Positions 45,250 to 56,240 of a DNA stretch of 64,000 bases are shown here, piece by piece. A program made the position numbers and the translations under genes. The number at the start of each line of letters is the position of its first letter. Position 1 is the stretch's first letter. Origin of the DNA: Kibdelosporangium banguiense (lineage in GTDB: Bacteria > Actinomycetota > Actinomycetes > Mycobacteriales > Pseudonocardiaceae); assembly GCF_017876405.1 (NCBI RefSeq), contig NZ_JAGINW010000001.1, positions 1,935,203-1,999,202 of the forward strand. Reading direction: 5' to 3'. The notes under the pieces are model-generated. The model made no database searches. It was not told the origin of the DNA and saw nothing but the letters and a program-made list of their open reading frames with translations.

Positions 45250-46290
45250 TCAGGTCTGGGTGGACGCCCGGATGGTCAGGGACACCGGCAGGACTTCGCG
45301 TTTGATCTGCGGGGGCTCGCCGGCGAGCATCGCCATCAGCATCGAGATCATCCGGCGAACCTGTTCGCCCGGTTCCTGGTGCACGGAGGTCAACGGCGGA
45401 TCCGTGGCCGTGGCCAGTGACGGATTGTCGTCAAACCCGACAACTGCGACATCTTGCGGAACTCGCCGGCCCGCGGCGCGCAACGCCCGCAGCGCGCCGA
45501 CCGCCATCGGGTCACTGGCCGCGAAAACGCCGTCCAGTTTCGGCTCAAGCTCCAGCAACCGCGTCATCGCGACTTCCCCGCCGTAGTGCGTGAAATCGCC
45601 GCTGACAGCCAAACCGGCGGTCTTCAGGCCACGCTCGGCGAGCGTTTCCCGCCAGCCGGTGATCCGGTCCTGCGCAGCGGGGTGGTCCACGGACCCCGAC
45701 ACCGTCACGATCCGCCGGCGGCCCAGGCCGATCAGGTGCTCGACCGCAAGCCGCGCACCGGAAACGTTGTCGTAGTCCACTGTGTACAGGCCTTTGCTGC
45801 CCGGCCGGCCACCGAAGACCACCGGCACACGCAACAATCGCAGGGCTGTCGGCAGCGGGTCTCCCCCGTGTGGCGCGATGACGAGCGCACCGTCGACGTG
45901 CCCGCCGTCCAGGAACTTCATCGTGCGCGGGATGTCGTCACGGGTGTCGACGAACATCACCAGCATCTGACTGCCACGACTGGCCAGTTCCCGGAACGCC
46001 GCCCGCATCACGGTCGGGTAGTACGGGTCGTCGAGGACTTTGGTCTCCGGCTCGGAGAGCACCAGCGCCACCGCTCCGGTCCGCTTCGTGACCAGTGAGC
46101 GAGCCGCCTGATTGGGTGAATACCCCAGATCCTTGGCCGCGGCGAGCACCGCCTCCCGTGCCTTCGGGCTGACATAGGTTTCTTCGTTCAACGCCCGGGA
46201 CGCGGTGGAACGGGACACCCCCGCGTACGCGGCGACGTCCTCCAGCGTTGGCCGGTCTTGAGTGGACCCCACCCAGGGAGCATATGTCAC
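45250..46290 (-). CDS. cebR: LacI-family repressor of cellobiose genes (CebR-like)
   Basis: 346 residues. The HTH LEDVAAYAGVSRSTASRALN is at the N-terminus, followed by the periplasmic-binding-type sensor domain (VFAASDPMAVGALRALRAAG, VAVVGFDDNPSLATATDPPL). The GTG at 46290 is the likely start; a GTG at 46272 is possible. It is divergent from cebEFG-bglC, and two TGGGAGCGCTCCCA-type boxes, the known CebR operator of Streptomyces, lie between. Cellobiose or cellotriose is the expected inducer. Confidence 0.9.
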   Translation of the reverse strand: MTYAPWVGSTQDRPTLEDVAAYAGVSRSTASRALNEETYVSPKAREAVLAAAKDLGYSPNQAARSLVTKRTGAVALVLSEPETKVLDDPYYPTVMRAAFRELASRGSQMLVMFVDTRDDIPRTMKFLDGGHVDGALVIAPHGGDPLPTALRLLRVPVVFGGRPGSKGLYTVDYDNVSGARLAVEHLIGLGRRRIVTVSGSVDHPAAQDRITGWRETLAERGLKTAGLAVSGDFTHYGGEVAMTRLLELEPKLDGVFAASDPMAVGALRALRAAGRRVPQDVAVVGFDDNPSLATATDPPLTSVHQEPGEQVRRMISMLMAMLAGEPPQIKREVLPVSLTIRASTQT

Positions 46291-46298
46291 CCGAATAT

Positions 46299-46310
46299 GG
46301 GAGCGCTCCC
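46299..46310. promoter_or_regulatory. CebR operator 1 (GGGAGCGCTCCC)
   Basis: Perfect 12-bp dyad 9 bp upstream of the cebR start. It would allow autoregulation. Confidence 0.85.
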
Positions 46311-46365
46311 TTACTGCCCGACCTTGACATAGCTGCAACAGCGAGACAAACTCCGAGACACATTC

Positions 46366-46379
46366 TGGGAGCGCTCCCA
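46366..46379. promoter_or_regulatory. CebR operator 2 (TGGGAGCGCTCCCA)
   Basis: Full 14-bp CebR consensus dyad, 24 bp upstream of the cebE start. Placed to block transcription of cebEFG-bglC. Confidence 0.9.
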
Positions 46380-46402
46380 GAAATCCAGTGAGGGGCAGAA
46401 CC

Positions 46403-47683
46403 ATGCTCAGAGCGCTGCTCACCTGCGCATCCGTGTTGACCCTTGTCGCCGCGTGTGGCGGGGGGAGCGAAACTCCTCCCGCGGCGTCGAGTGCTTCGAG
46501 TGGCCCGGTCGATCTGACCATCGCCACCTTCACCGAGTTCGGCTATGAGGACCTGCTCAAGGAGTACGAGCAGGCCCACCCGAACGTCAAGATCACCCAC
46601 CGCAAGGTGGGCCAGGGTGGCCCGTACCACCAGGACATGCTCACCAAGCTGTCCGCGGGTTCCGGGCTGGCCGACATCCAGGCCTTGGAGGAGGGGCACG
46701 TCTCCACCTTCATCGACAAGGCCGACAAGTTCAACGATCTCAACGAGATCGGCCCGAAAGGCCTGGAGGACCGCTGGCTGAAGTGGAAGTACGACGGCGG
46801 TAAAGCCAAGGACGGCAAGCTGATCGGCTACGGCACGGACATCGGCCCGCTGGCCATGTGCGTCCGTACGGACCTGCTCAAGGACGCCGGTCTGCCCAGC
46901 GACCCTGCCACCCTCAAGACGACATTCGCCACCTGGGACAGCTACTTCGCCGCGGGTGACCAGTTCGTCAAGGCGACCGGCAAGGCCTGGTTCGACTCCT
47001 CCTCGCAGATCTTCAACGCGATGGTCAACCAGCTCGACACCGGCTACATCAACAAGGACGACACGCTGGCCATCGAGTCCAACGCCAAGATCAAGCAGGC
47101 CTGGGACAAGGTGACCGGCGCGGCCAAGCGTGGCCAGACCGCCAAGCTGACCGCGTTCTCCAACGAGTGGAACTCCGGCTTCAAGCAGGGCGCGTTCGCC
47201 ACCAAGACCTGCCCGTCCTGGATGCTCGGTGTGGTCAAGAAGCAGGCAGGCCCGGAGAACGCCGGCAAGTGGGCGGTCGTCGAGGCCTTCCCCGAGGGCG
47301 GCGGCAACTGGGGTGGCTCGTACCTGACGGTGCCCAAGCAGAGCAAGCACCCGAAGGAGGCCGCTGAGCTCGCGGCGTGGCTGACCGCGCCGGAGCAGCA
47401 GCTCAAGGCGTTCAAGACCACCGGCAACTTCCCCAGCCAGGTCAAGGCGATGGAGTCCTCGGAGCTGCTTTCCAGCACTGACGAGTACTTCGGCGGGGTC
47501 AAGGTCGGCGAGCTGTTCGCCAACCAGGCCAAGAAGGTCTCGCACGCGCAGTACAAGGGCCCGAAGGACGGCCAGATCCAGGAGAACGTGACCAGCCCCG
47601 CGCTGGCCGCGGTCGAACAGGGTTCCAGCCCGGAGGACGGCTGGAAGCAAGCGGTCGACGGCGCTAAGAAGCTCGTCCGTTGA
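46403..47683 (+). CDS. cebE: Cellobiose ABC transporter substrate-binding lipoprotein
   Basis: 426 residues, family 1 sugar-binding protein. The lipobox VLTLVAACGGG precedes a Ser-rich linker; ITHRKVGQGGPYHQDMLTKL and QALEEGHVSTFIDKADKF are typical of CebE. The ATG at 46403 has GAGGGG upstream. First gene of the CebR-controlled operon. Binding of cellobiose/cellotriose is inferred from operator and gene order. Confidence 0.9.
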   Translation: MLRALLTCASVLTLVAACGGGSETPPAASSASSGPVDLTIATFTEFGYEDLLKEYEQAHPNVKITHRKVGQGGPYHQDMLTKLSAGSGLADIQALEEGHVSTFIDKADKFNDLNEIGPKGLEDRWLKWKYDGGKAKDGKLIGYGTDIGPLAMCVRTDLLKDAGLPSDPATLKTTFATWDSYFAAGDQFVKATGKAWFDSSSQIFNAMVNQLDTGYINKDDTLAIESNAKIKQAWDKVTGAAKRGQTAKLTAFSNEWNSGFKQGAFATKTCPSWMLGVVKKQAGPENAGKWAVVEAFPEGGGNWGGSYLTVPKQSKHPKEAAELAAWLTAPEQQLKAFKTTGNFPSQVKAMESSELLSSTDEYFGGVKVGELFANQAKKVSHAQYKGPKDGQIQENVTSPALAAVEQGSSPEDGWKQAVDGAKKLVR

Positions 47684-48669
47684 CACTGAAGGACCGTCCG
47701 GCGACAAGCCGACGGCCGGTCCCGCGCGACGCCAGGGCGCGGGACCGGTCGGCCTTCCGGAACTTCCTCACCCGGTTGGACGTCAAGGCATCGCCGTACC
47801 TCTACATCGCGCCGTTCTTCGCGTTGTTCGCGCTCGTCGGCCTGTTTCCCTTGCTGTACACCGGGTACGTCTCGCTGTTCGACTGGGATCTGGGTGACGA
47901 CAACCCGTCGTTCATCGGCCTGCGCAACTACACGGAGCTCTTCGCCGACGATCAGTTCTACAAGACGCTCGGCAACACGTTCAGCATCTTCCTGCTCTCC
48001 AGCGGACCGCAGCTGGTGATCGCGGTCCTGCTGGCGGCATTGCTGAACACCCGGCTGCGGATGCCGACCGCTTGGCGCGTTGGCATCTTGTTGCCGTACG
48101 CGGCCAGTCTGGTCGCCATCGGCATCATCTTCGCCAACCTGTTCGGCCCGAACTACGGCCTGGTCAACTCGGTGTTCGAGTTGCTCGGCCTGGACCGGGT
48201 GGACTGGCAGGCGGACCGGTTCGCCAGCCACATCGCCATCGCGATCATGGTGAACTGGCGGTGGACCGGGTACAACGCGCTGATCATCCTGGCGGCGATG
48301 AAGGCGATCCCCCGCGACATCTACGAAGCCGCGACCGTCGACGGGGCATCGGCGATCCGCCAGTTCTTCAGTGTCACGCTGCCGCTGCTGCGGCCCACGC
48401 TGATCTTCGTGGTGATCACGTCGACCATCGGCGGGCTGCAGATCTTCACCGAGCCCAAGCTGTTCGACGCGATGCCCGGGTCGAACAACGGCGGCTCGAC
48501 CAACCAGTTCCAGACGATCACGTTGTACATGTACCAAACCGCGTTCGAAAGCCAGCACTTCGGCTACGCCTCGGCCCTGGCCTGGGTGCTGTTCCTGGTC
48601 ATCCTGGTGGTCGCGTCGATCAACTTCCTGCTGACCCGCCGGCTGGCATCCACCGGAGGACCGAAATGA
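47680..48669 (+). CDS. cebF: Cellobiose ABC transporter permease
   Basis: 329-residue MalF-type permease with 6 segments and the EAA loop PRDIYEAATVDGASAIRQF. It begins at a TTG that overlaps the cebE stop (TTGA). No ATPase gene is in the operon, as in Streptomyces where MsiK serves several sugar transporters. Confidence 0.92.
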   Translation: MTLKDRPATSRRPVPRDARARDRSAFRNFLTRLDVKASPYLYIAPFFALFALVGLFPLLYTGYVSLFDWDLGDDNPSFIGLRNYTELFADDQFYKTLGNTFSIFLLSSGPQLVIAVLLAALLNTRLRMPTAWRVGILLPYAASLVAIGIIFANLFGPNYGLVNSVFELLGLDRVDWQADRFASHIAIAIMVNWRWTGYNALIILAAMKAIPRDIYEAATVDGASAIRQFFSVTLPLLRPTLIFVVITSTIGGLQIFTEPKLFDAMPGSNNGGSTNQFQTITLYMYQTAFESQHFGYASALAWVLFLVILVVASINFLLTRRLASTGGPK

Positions 48670-49481
48670 AGCGGGCCGGATTCTGGATCTACGGACTGCT
48701 GGCGGCATTCGTGCTCGGCTCGGCGTTCCCGTTCTACTGGTCTTACCTGGTGGCCAGCAAGGACAGCGGGATGCTGACCGAGCGGATCCCGCCGCTGATC
48801 CCGGGCGGCAACTTCTGGGCCAACGCCGCCCGGGTCTTCGACTCCGTGGAGTTCTGGAAGGCGATCGTCAACAGCGTGATCGTGGCGGGCACGGTCACCT
48901 TCAGCACGGTGCTGTTCTCCACGCTCGCCGGGTTCGCGTTCGCCAAACTCCGGTTCCGCGGGCGTGATCCGCTGTTCGTCTTCATCGTGGCGACCCTGGC
49001 CGTACCGACCCAGCTGGGCATCATCCCGCTGTACATGTCCATGGCCGATTTCGGCTGGGTCGGCGGGTTGTGGGCGGTGATGGTGCCGAATCTCGTGACG
49101 GCACTGGGTGTTTTCTGGATGCGTCAGTACACAGTGGAGGCTGTCCCGTTCGAGCTGGTGGAGGCGGCCCGGATGGACGGCTGCAGCATGATCCGCGTCT
49201 ACTGGCACGTGTGCCTGCCCGCGGTCCGCCCGGCCGCGGCGTTCCTGGGCATGTTCACGTTCATGACCTCGTGGAACGACTTCCTGTGGCCGCTGGTGGT
49301 GCTCGACGCGGGCAACCCGACGGTGCAGGTGGCGCTGGAGAAGCTGCAAAGCGGTTACTACATCGACTATTCGCTGGTGCTCGCCGGGACGACGCTGGCG
49401 ACCATCCCGATTTTGATCGTGTTCGTGGCACTCGGGCGGCAGATTGTCGCCGGGATCATGCAGGGCGCTGTGAAGGGGTAG
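48666..49481 (+). CDS. cebG: Cellobiose ABC transporter permease
   Basis: 271-residue MalG-type permease with the EAA loop PFELVEAARMDGCSMIRVYW. GGAGG before an ATG that overlaps the cebF stop (ATGA). Completes the importer with CebE and CebF. Confidence 0.93.
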   Translation: MKRAGFWIYGLLAAFVLGSAFPFYWSYLVASKDSGMLTERIPPLIPGGNFWANAARVFDSVEFWKAIVNSVIVAGTVTFSTVLFSTLAGFAFAKLRFRGRDPLFVFIVATLAVPTQLGIIPLYMSMADFGWVGGLWAVMVPNLVTALGVFWMRQYTVEAVPFELVEAARMDGCSMIRVYWHVCLPAVRPAAAFLGMFTFMTSWNDFLWPLVVLDAGNPTVQVALEKLQSGYYIDYSLVLAGTTLATIPILIVFVALGRQIVAGIMQGAVKG

Positions 49482-49487
49482 ACGAGG

Positions 49488-50831
49488 ATGAAGTTTCCAG
49501 CTGATTTCGTGTGGGGCGCGGCGACCGCCGCGTTCCAGATCGAAGGTTCGACCACAATGGACGGACGGTCCGACTCGGTGTGGGACGCGTTCTGCAGAGT
49601 CGACGGCGCGGTCCGAGGTGGTGATACCGGCGACCCGGGCGCCGATCACTACCGGCTGATGGCCGACGACGTGGCGTTGATGGCGTCGATGGGCCTGCAG
49701 GCGTACCGGTTCTCCGTGGCGTGGCCCCGTGTTCGGCCCGATGGCGGGGCGGTCAACCAGGCGGGGCTCGACTTCTACAACCGCCTGGTGGACACGTTGC
49801 TGGACAACGGGATCACGCCATGGCTGACGCTGTACCACTGGGACCTGCCGCAGAAACTGGAGGAACTCGGCGGCTGGACCAACCGTGACACGGCGTCCCG
49901 GTTCGCCGACTTCACCTCCTCGGTGACCGGCCGGCTGGGCGACAAGGTGACCAACTGGATCACCCTGAACGAGCCGTGGTGCGCGTCGTTCCTCAGCTAC
50001 GCCGCCGGAATCCACGCCCCCGGCCGGACCGATCCGGCAGCGGCGGTCGCCGCGGCGCACCACCTGCTGCTGGCCCACGGCTACAGCATGGCCGCGATCC
50101 GCGAAATCCCGAACGTGCACGCCGGGATCACACTGAACCTGTTCCCGGTCAAGGCCAACGACCCCGACAACCCCTGGGACGCCGACGCGGCCCGGCGGAT
50201 CGACGGCCTGCAGAACCGCATCTTCCTCGAGCCGGTCCTCGAAGGCCGTTACCCCGAGGACGTCGTGACCGACCTGGAACCGCACATGACAGGCCTGGTG
50301 CGGCCGGGCGACCTCGAAGCGATCTCGGCGCCGATCGACTTCATGGGCGTCAACTACTACCGCGACTACGTGGTCGCCGGCGGCGACAAGCCCGAGTTCC
50401 CCTCCCCCTGGGTCAACGCCGAGAACGTCGAGTTCGTCGTGCGCGACCTGCCCCAGACCGACAGCGGCTGGGACATCAACCCGGACGGGCTGACCGACCT
50501 GCTAGTCTCGCTGCACCGCACATACCCGGACCTTCCGCTGTACGTCACCGAGAACGGCGCGGCCTTCCCGGACCTGACAACCGACGACCAGGACCGAGTG
50601 TCCTTCTTGGACTCCCACCTGCGCGCGGCGCACGCCGCGATCGAGCAGGGCTCAGACCTCCGCGGCTACTTCTGCTGGTCCCTGCTCGACAACTTCGAAT
50701 GGGCCGAGGGCTACGCGAAACGCTTCGGCCTGGTGCACGTCGACTTCGAAACCCAGATCCGGACCCTGAAGAGCTCGGCCCACTGGTACTGCAAGGTCAT
50801 CCGGGACAACGGCCTCAACGACGCCGAATAG
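49488..50831 (+). CDS. bglC: Beta-glucosidase, GH1
   Basis: 447 residues. The acid/base is E162 in TLNEPW and the nucleophile E355 in YVTENGAAF. FVWGAATAAFQIEG at the start and FCWSLLDNFEWAEGYAKRFG near the end are GH1 signatures. No signal peptide, so it hydrolyses imported cellobiose inside the cell. Last gene of the cebEFG-bglC operon, 6 bp after cebG. Confidence 0.95.
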   Translation: MKFPADFVWGAATAAFQIEGSTTMDGRSDSVWDAFCRVDGAVRGGDTGDPGADHYRLMADDVALMASMGLQAYRFSVAWPRVRPDGGAVNQAGLDFYNRLVDTLLDNGITPWLTLYHWDLPQKLEELGGWTNRDTASRFADFTSSVTGRLGDKVTNWITLNEPWCASFLSYAAGIHAPGRTDPAAAVAAAHHLLLAHGYSMAAIREIPNVHAGITLNLFPVKANDPDNPWDADAARRIDGLQNRIFLEPVLEGRYPEDVVTDLEPHMTGLVRPGDLEAISAPIDFMGVNYYRDYVVAGGDKPEFPSPWVNAENVEFVVRDLPQTDSGWDINPDGLTDLLVSLHRTYPDLPLYVTENGAAFPDLTTDDQDRVSFLDSHLRAAHAAIEQGSDLRGYFCWSLLDNFEWAEGYAKRFGLVHVDFETQIRTLKSSAHWYCKVIRDNGLNDAE

Positions 50832-50915
50832 CGGCAAACGCGGGCTGCCGAAGAACGGTCTCACCGCCGCGACCGTTCTTCCCGAAAACCAACCCCGTCC
50901 CCTGTGAGCATTCCG

Positions 50916-51203
50916 CTACTTGACCAACTCGGTTTGATCTTGCGTGAGTTGACGAAGCTGCCATTCCGCGGCATTGAGAAAAGAACTGCTGGCCAGTCGG
51001 ATGTCGCCGCTGCCGACACCACCGAACCACCCAGGTGCTTCCGTGTCGTGCGCCGCCTTCACCTCGCCGTGTGCGGCTGTGAATCCACCGCTCATCGTCT
51101 CGAGGTCAGTAATGACTGGCGTCAGGTACCACCTGACGGCTTCCCTCATCGTCGTTGGGTCGACTGCGTAGTCCGGGTCCGGACTGGCGCCCTGCTCCAC
51201 CAT
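50916..51203 (-). CDS. Small WXG100-like or ESX-associated protein
   Basis: 95 residues with a helical profile. VDPTTMREAVRWYLTPVITD and FLNAAEWQLRQLTQDQTEL flank a middle GGVGSGDIRLASSS. GGAGGGG precedes the ATG. The size and helix-turn-helix hairpin plan resemble actinobacterial ESX substrates, but the WxG motif is only loosely met (WFGGVG), so the family is uncertain. Confidence 0.55.
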   Translation of the reverse strand: MVEQGASPDPDYAVDPTTMREAVRWYLTPVITDLETMSGGFTAAHGEVKAAHDTEAPGWFGGVGSGDIRLASSSFLNAAEWQLRQLTQDQTELVK

Positions 51204-51545
51204 CTTGAGTTCCCCTCCTCAAGCACCCCCCGTCAGAGTGCGCGCGGACCATCGTGACAGATCGGGTCGCCGTGTGTGAGCGAACCGTCACAATGGGGGA
51301 TATGCCGGGAGAGGGCACCGAATGGGTGAACCCGATCGATAACCGCGTTGCATACTGTCAGCCATCCGACCAGCCCACGGTACGTGGATCGGTTCAGGAT
51401 CAACGCTCCGCAGTGATCTGTGCACAGTGCGTTTTTCCTTGTACGCCAATAGGTTGACGATGGCACGAACAGGTAACGCGACTGCGGATAACGGCGATTT
51501 ATGGGCAAGTGTCCAACCTGGACGCCTTCTGTACGGGAGTTGCCC
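51204..51545. other. 342-bp intergenic region
   Basis: Contains a weak open frame at 51254-51457 without a good ribosome site. Otherwise nothing recognised; it must hold the promoters of the two flanking divergent genes. Confidence 0.35.
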
Positions 51546-53715
<2,170 letters not shown>

Positions 53716-53719
53716 TCAG

Positions 53720-53761
53720 TCAGGCCCCGTCGCGGCAGCGAAGCAGGAGGGATCGAGCCAC
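53720..53761 (-). CDS. leuL: leuA leader peptide
   Basis: 13 residues (MARSLLLRCRDGA, GTG start) with consecutive Leu codons CTC-CTG-CTT. It lies about 80 bp upstream of leuA on the same strand. Ribosome stalling at these codons when leucyl-tRNA is scarce is the standard attenuation model. Confidence 0.65.
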   Translation of the reverse strand: MARSLLLRCRDGA

Positions 53762-53833
53762 GGCCCCAGACTATCCACCGACCCCGGTCCTGCGCCAAAC
53801 CACCCGTCCCACATCCTGGACACCACCTTCCGT

Positions 53834-53890
53834 GTGTCCCCAATGTGGCATTGGTGGCATCGCATGCCACCAATGCCACATTGGGGACAC
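53834..53890. repeat. Perfect 27-bp-stem palindrome
   Basis: Arms 53834-53860 and 53864-53890 are exact complements around a CGC loop. The arm starts GTGTCCCCAATGTGGC. It lies between divergent leuA and a small membrane protein gene. Similar CCCCAA(A/T)GTGGC core to the hairpin at 36435-36497. Confidence 0.85.
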
Positions 53891-53947
53891 AGCCGTTACT
53901 CCGAATGGCGGGGTTTCGAAATCCGCCGCGAGGTCAATCCATTGGGC

Positions 53948-54247
53948 ATGACTACTCGCAGATGGCATGTTTCGAGCGGGCGAGGGACGGCCGCTCGAGT
54001 GGTGTTCGGGGTCACCGCGGTCTTCGCGCTGATCGAGGCCCTCTACATTCTGATGATCATTCTGGGCGCGAATACGGCGAACAGCTTTTTCATCTTCATC
54101 CGTTCGCTCGCCGAACCCCTCGCGCTGTTCTTCCCGGGTCTGTTCGCGACCGGCAACTTCAACCTCGACGTCATCCTCAACTACGGCCTCGCGGCGGTGT
54201 TCTGGCTGGTCGTGGGCTCGATCCTGGCTCGGATCATTGGCCGGTAA
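53948..54247 (+). CDS. Small membrane protein, tandem paralogue 1
   Basis: 99 residues with two or three membrane segments (VVFGVTAVFALIEALYILMI and LNYGLAAVFWLVVGSILARI). The core NTANSFFIFIRSLAEPLALF is mirrored in the next gene. ATG 53948 chosen over an open frame to 53834 that would read through the palindrome. Confidence 0.7.
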   Translation: MTTRRWHVSSGRGTAARVVFGVTAVFALIEALYILMIILGANTANSFFIFIRSLAEPLALFFPGLFATGNFNLDVILNYGLAAVFWLVVGSILARIIGR

Positions 54248-54301
54248 CGGTTTGTTACTGGAAAGTAGCCAAAGCTGCTGGGCCATGTCAGACTCCTGAA
54301 C

Positions 54302-54622
54302 ATGGCCCAGCATGCCGAGTCCGAACGGCAGTCGAGTCGAGCGAAGGTCGCCGGGATCTTCGCCAGCGTGGTTCGCTGGATCGGCCTCGTCTTCGCCCTG
54401 GTCCTGGTCGTGCACATCCTGCTGACCGTGGGCAGCGCCAATCCGGCCAACGGGATCACCAGCTTCTTCGCCCGCGTGGCAGAGCCCGTCGCGCTGGGTT
54501 TCAAGGACCTGTTCACGCCCAGCGACCCCAAGCTGCTCGTGCTGGTCAACTTCGGCATAGCGGCGCTGTTCTGGCTGATCGTCTCCAGCGTGCTGGCCAA
54601 GGTGATCCGGCGCCTCGGCTAA
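54302..54622 (+). CDS. Small membrane protein, tandem paralogue 2
   Basis: 106 residues, same plan as the preceding gene: NPANGITSFFARVAEPVALG and LVNFGIAALFWLIVSSVLAK match NTANSF...AEPLAL and LNYGLAAVFWLVVGSILAR. A tandem duplication that has diverged. Function unknown; it ends 4 bp inside the convergent rpiB-like gene. Confidence 0.72.
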   Translation: MAQHAESERQSSRAKVAGIFASVVRWIGLVFALVLVVHILLTVGSANPANGITSFFARVAEPVALGFKDLFTPSDPKLLVLVNFGIAALFWLIVSSVLAKVIRRLG

Positions 54623-55032
54623 CCGAGCTGGGCGATATTGGCCGCCTCATCGGGATCCGGCGCGTTCTGCTCAGCCAGGAATGCCCTGGTCACCTCGACC
54701 GCGACGTCCGGCGCCAGCCGTTTGAGGCTCATCGCCAGCACGTTCGCGTCGTTCCATTTCCGGGCTGATTCGGCGATCCACGCCTCCCAGGCCAAGGCCG
54801 CCCGCACGCCGGGCACCTTGTTGGCCGCGATGGCAGTCCCCGTGCCCGTCCAGCACATGACAATGCCGAAGTCCACGTCGCCCGCGACGACCGCATTGCC
54901 CACAGCGGCCCCGAGTCGAGGCCACGACTCGCCCTGCGCGGGCCTGGTCACCTCGTGCCCGGCTTCGGCGAGGTAGCCCAGTACGGCCTCGGTTGTGGCG
55001 TTCTCGTCGTCCGCCGCGAATGCGATCCGCAT
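54619..55032 (-). CDS. RpiB/LacA/LacB-family sugar-phosphate isomerase
   Basis: 137 residues starting MRIAFAADDENATTEAVLGY. DFGIVMCWTGTGTAIAANKV carries the family Cys-x-Gly-T-G motif, and WNDANVLAMS follows. It is more like the LacA/B-type group than the housekeeping RpiB, so the sugar is uncertain. Confidence 0.85.
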   Translation of the reverse strand: MRIAFAADDENATTEAVLGYLAEAGHEVTRPAQGESWPRLGAAVGNAVVAGDVDFGIVMCWTGTGTAIAANKVPGVRAALAWEAWIAESARKWNDANVLAMSLKRLAPDVAVEVTRAFLAEQNAPDPDEAANIAQLG

Positions 55033-55147
55033 ACCGGCGAGGATAGCGGGTTTCCCGATTCCATTCACAGTATTCAATTTTTCTCCGCAATGAAATGCAC
55101 CCGTTCGGCCAATTGCCGGGCAGTATTGAATACGGGACGTTTCATCC

Positions 55148-56203
55148 ATGCGTACCGCGTACTTGCGCGCGACCATGGTCGCGCTGGTGCTCGCCGGTTC
55201 AACGGTCGCGACTCCCGCGGCGGCAGCAAATGCCAACACTGTTACGCAGATCTCAGACCGGCTGGCGCACGCGCTGTCGGTCGAACTGACCGATCAGGCC
55301 GTCCGCGACCGGGTGGTCGGGCTGGCCCCGCTGGACGGGATCGACCCGCAGAAGATCGACGTCCGCGGCCGGCTCGGCGCGACGATCGCCAAAGCCAACG
55401 CCGACCTGCTGGCCGCGAAGGGCCTGCCCGCCGGGTCGGCCCGGCTGGCCGAGCTCCGGCTCGCGCACGAGAGCATGGTCGGGCCACTGCGCGCCGGTGT
55501 CGCCCCACTCGTCGCGACGCCTCCGAACGACGACAACGCGACCGGGATCACCGCGTACGAACCCGGCGGCAAAGCCCAAACCCTGTCCACCGCCTCGATC
55601 CCCCGCCAGCCGGTGCTGTTCGTCGAAGTCGACGTGACCACCGCGGCCCAGCTGGGCATGGCCGTGATCCAACGGCACATCAAGGCGCCGCAACCGCAGG
55701 TGACCGTGACCGCGGGTTACTGGGCCTCGCAGATCACCAGCATCCGGTTCGGTGACGTGCAGGAACCGTGGTTCAAGGGCGACGCGGAGATCTTCGCCAT
55801 CGTCGGCGGCTTCGATCTCAACGGCGACGTCCGCGCCGACACCCTGACGCTGCCGTACCTCGACGACGAGGACCACACGTACTACCCGAACCAAGTGCTT
55901 GTGCACTGGAACCGGTACAAGTACAGCCTCGCCGACGTGGTCTTCATGGAGGACGACGGCGACACCAACTATCTGAACCTGGCCAAGGCACTCGTCGCCG
56001 CACTGGCGTACATCTTGGACGGTGGCGCGTATGTACCACTCGTCAACGCGATCCTCGACGCGATGCCAACGAGCTGGTGGACCGACGACCCCGACTTCGT
56101 CGACGCCTGTTACGCGTTGACCCGGGACGCCAACTGGACGCGTTCCTGCGCGGGAGGCAACGGCACCTTGGGCATCAAACCGTTCTGGGTGAGCGAACTG
56201 TAG
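55148..56203 (+). CDS. Secreted protein of unknown function (DUF3103-like)
   Basis: 351 residues with a signal peptide (about 1-28, ALVLAGSTVATPAAAANA). The mature part has a helical N-terminal half and a beta-rich C-terminal half (VFVEVDVTTAAQLGMAVIQ-like, then GDAEIFAIVGGFDLNGDVRA). Two Cys (DACYAL, RSCAGG) could form a disulphide. The pattern resembles DUF3103 proteins, but this is from memory of the family and only moderately sure. Confidence 0.55.
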   Translation: MRTAYLRATMVALVLAGSTVATPAAAANANTVTQISDRLAHALSVELTDQAVRDRVVGLAPLDGIDPQKIDVRGRLGATIAKANADLLAAKGLPAGSARLAELRLAHESMVGPLRAGVAPLVATPPNDDNATGITAYEPGGKAQTLSTASIPRQPVLFVEVDVTTAAQLGMAVIQRHIKAPQPQVTVTAGYWASQITSIRFGDVQEPWFKGDAEIFAIVGGFDLNGDVRADTLTLPYLDDEDHTYYPNQVLVHWNRYKYSLADVVFMEDDGDTNYLNLAKALVAALAYILDGGAYVPLVNAILDAMPTSWWTDDPDFVDACYALTRDANWTRSCAGGNGTLGIKPFWVSEL

Positions 56204-56240
56204 AACCGCCGACGCCGGTGACCTACCCGGTCACCGGCGT

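Noticed and set aside
51254..51457. 67-codon frame between bglC and leuA regions
   Set aside because: No ribosome site before either possible Met and no family; kept only as a note.
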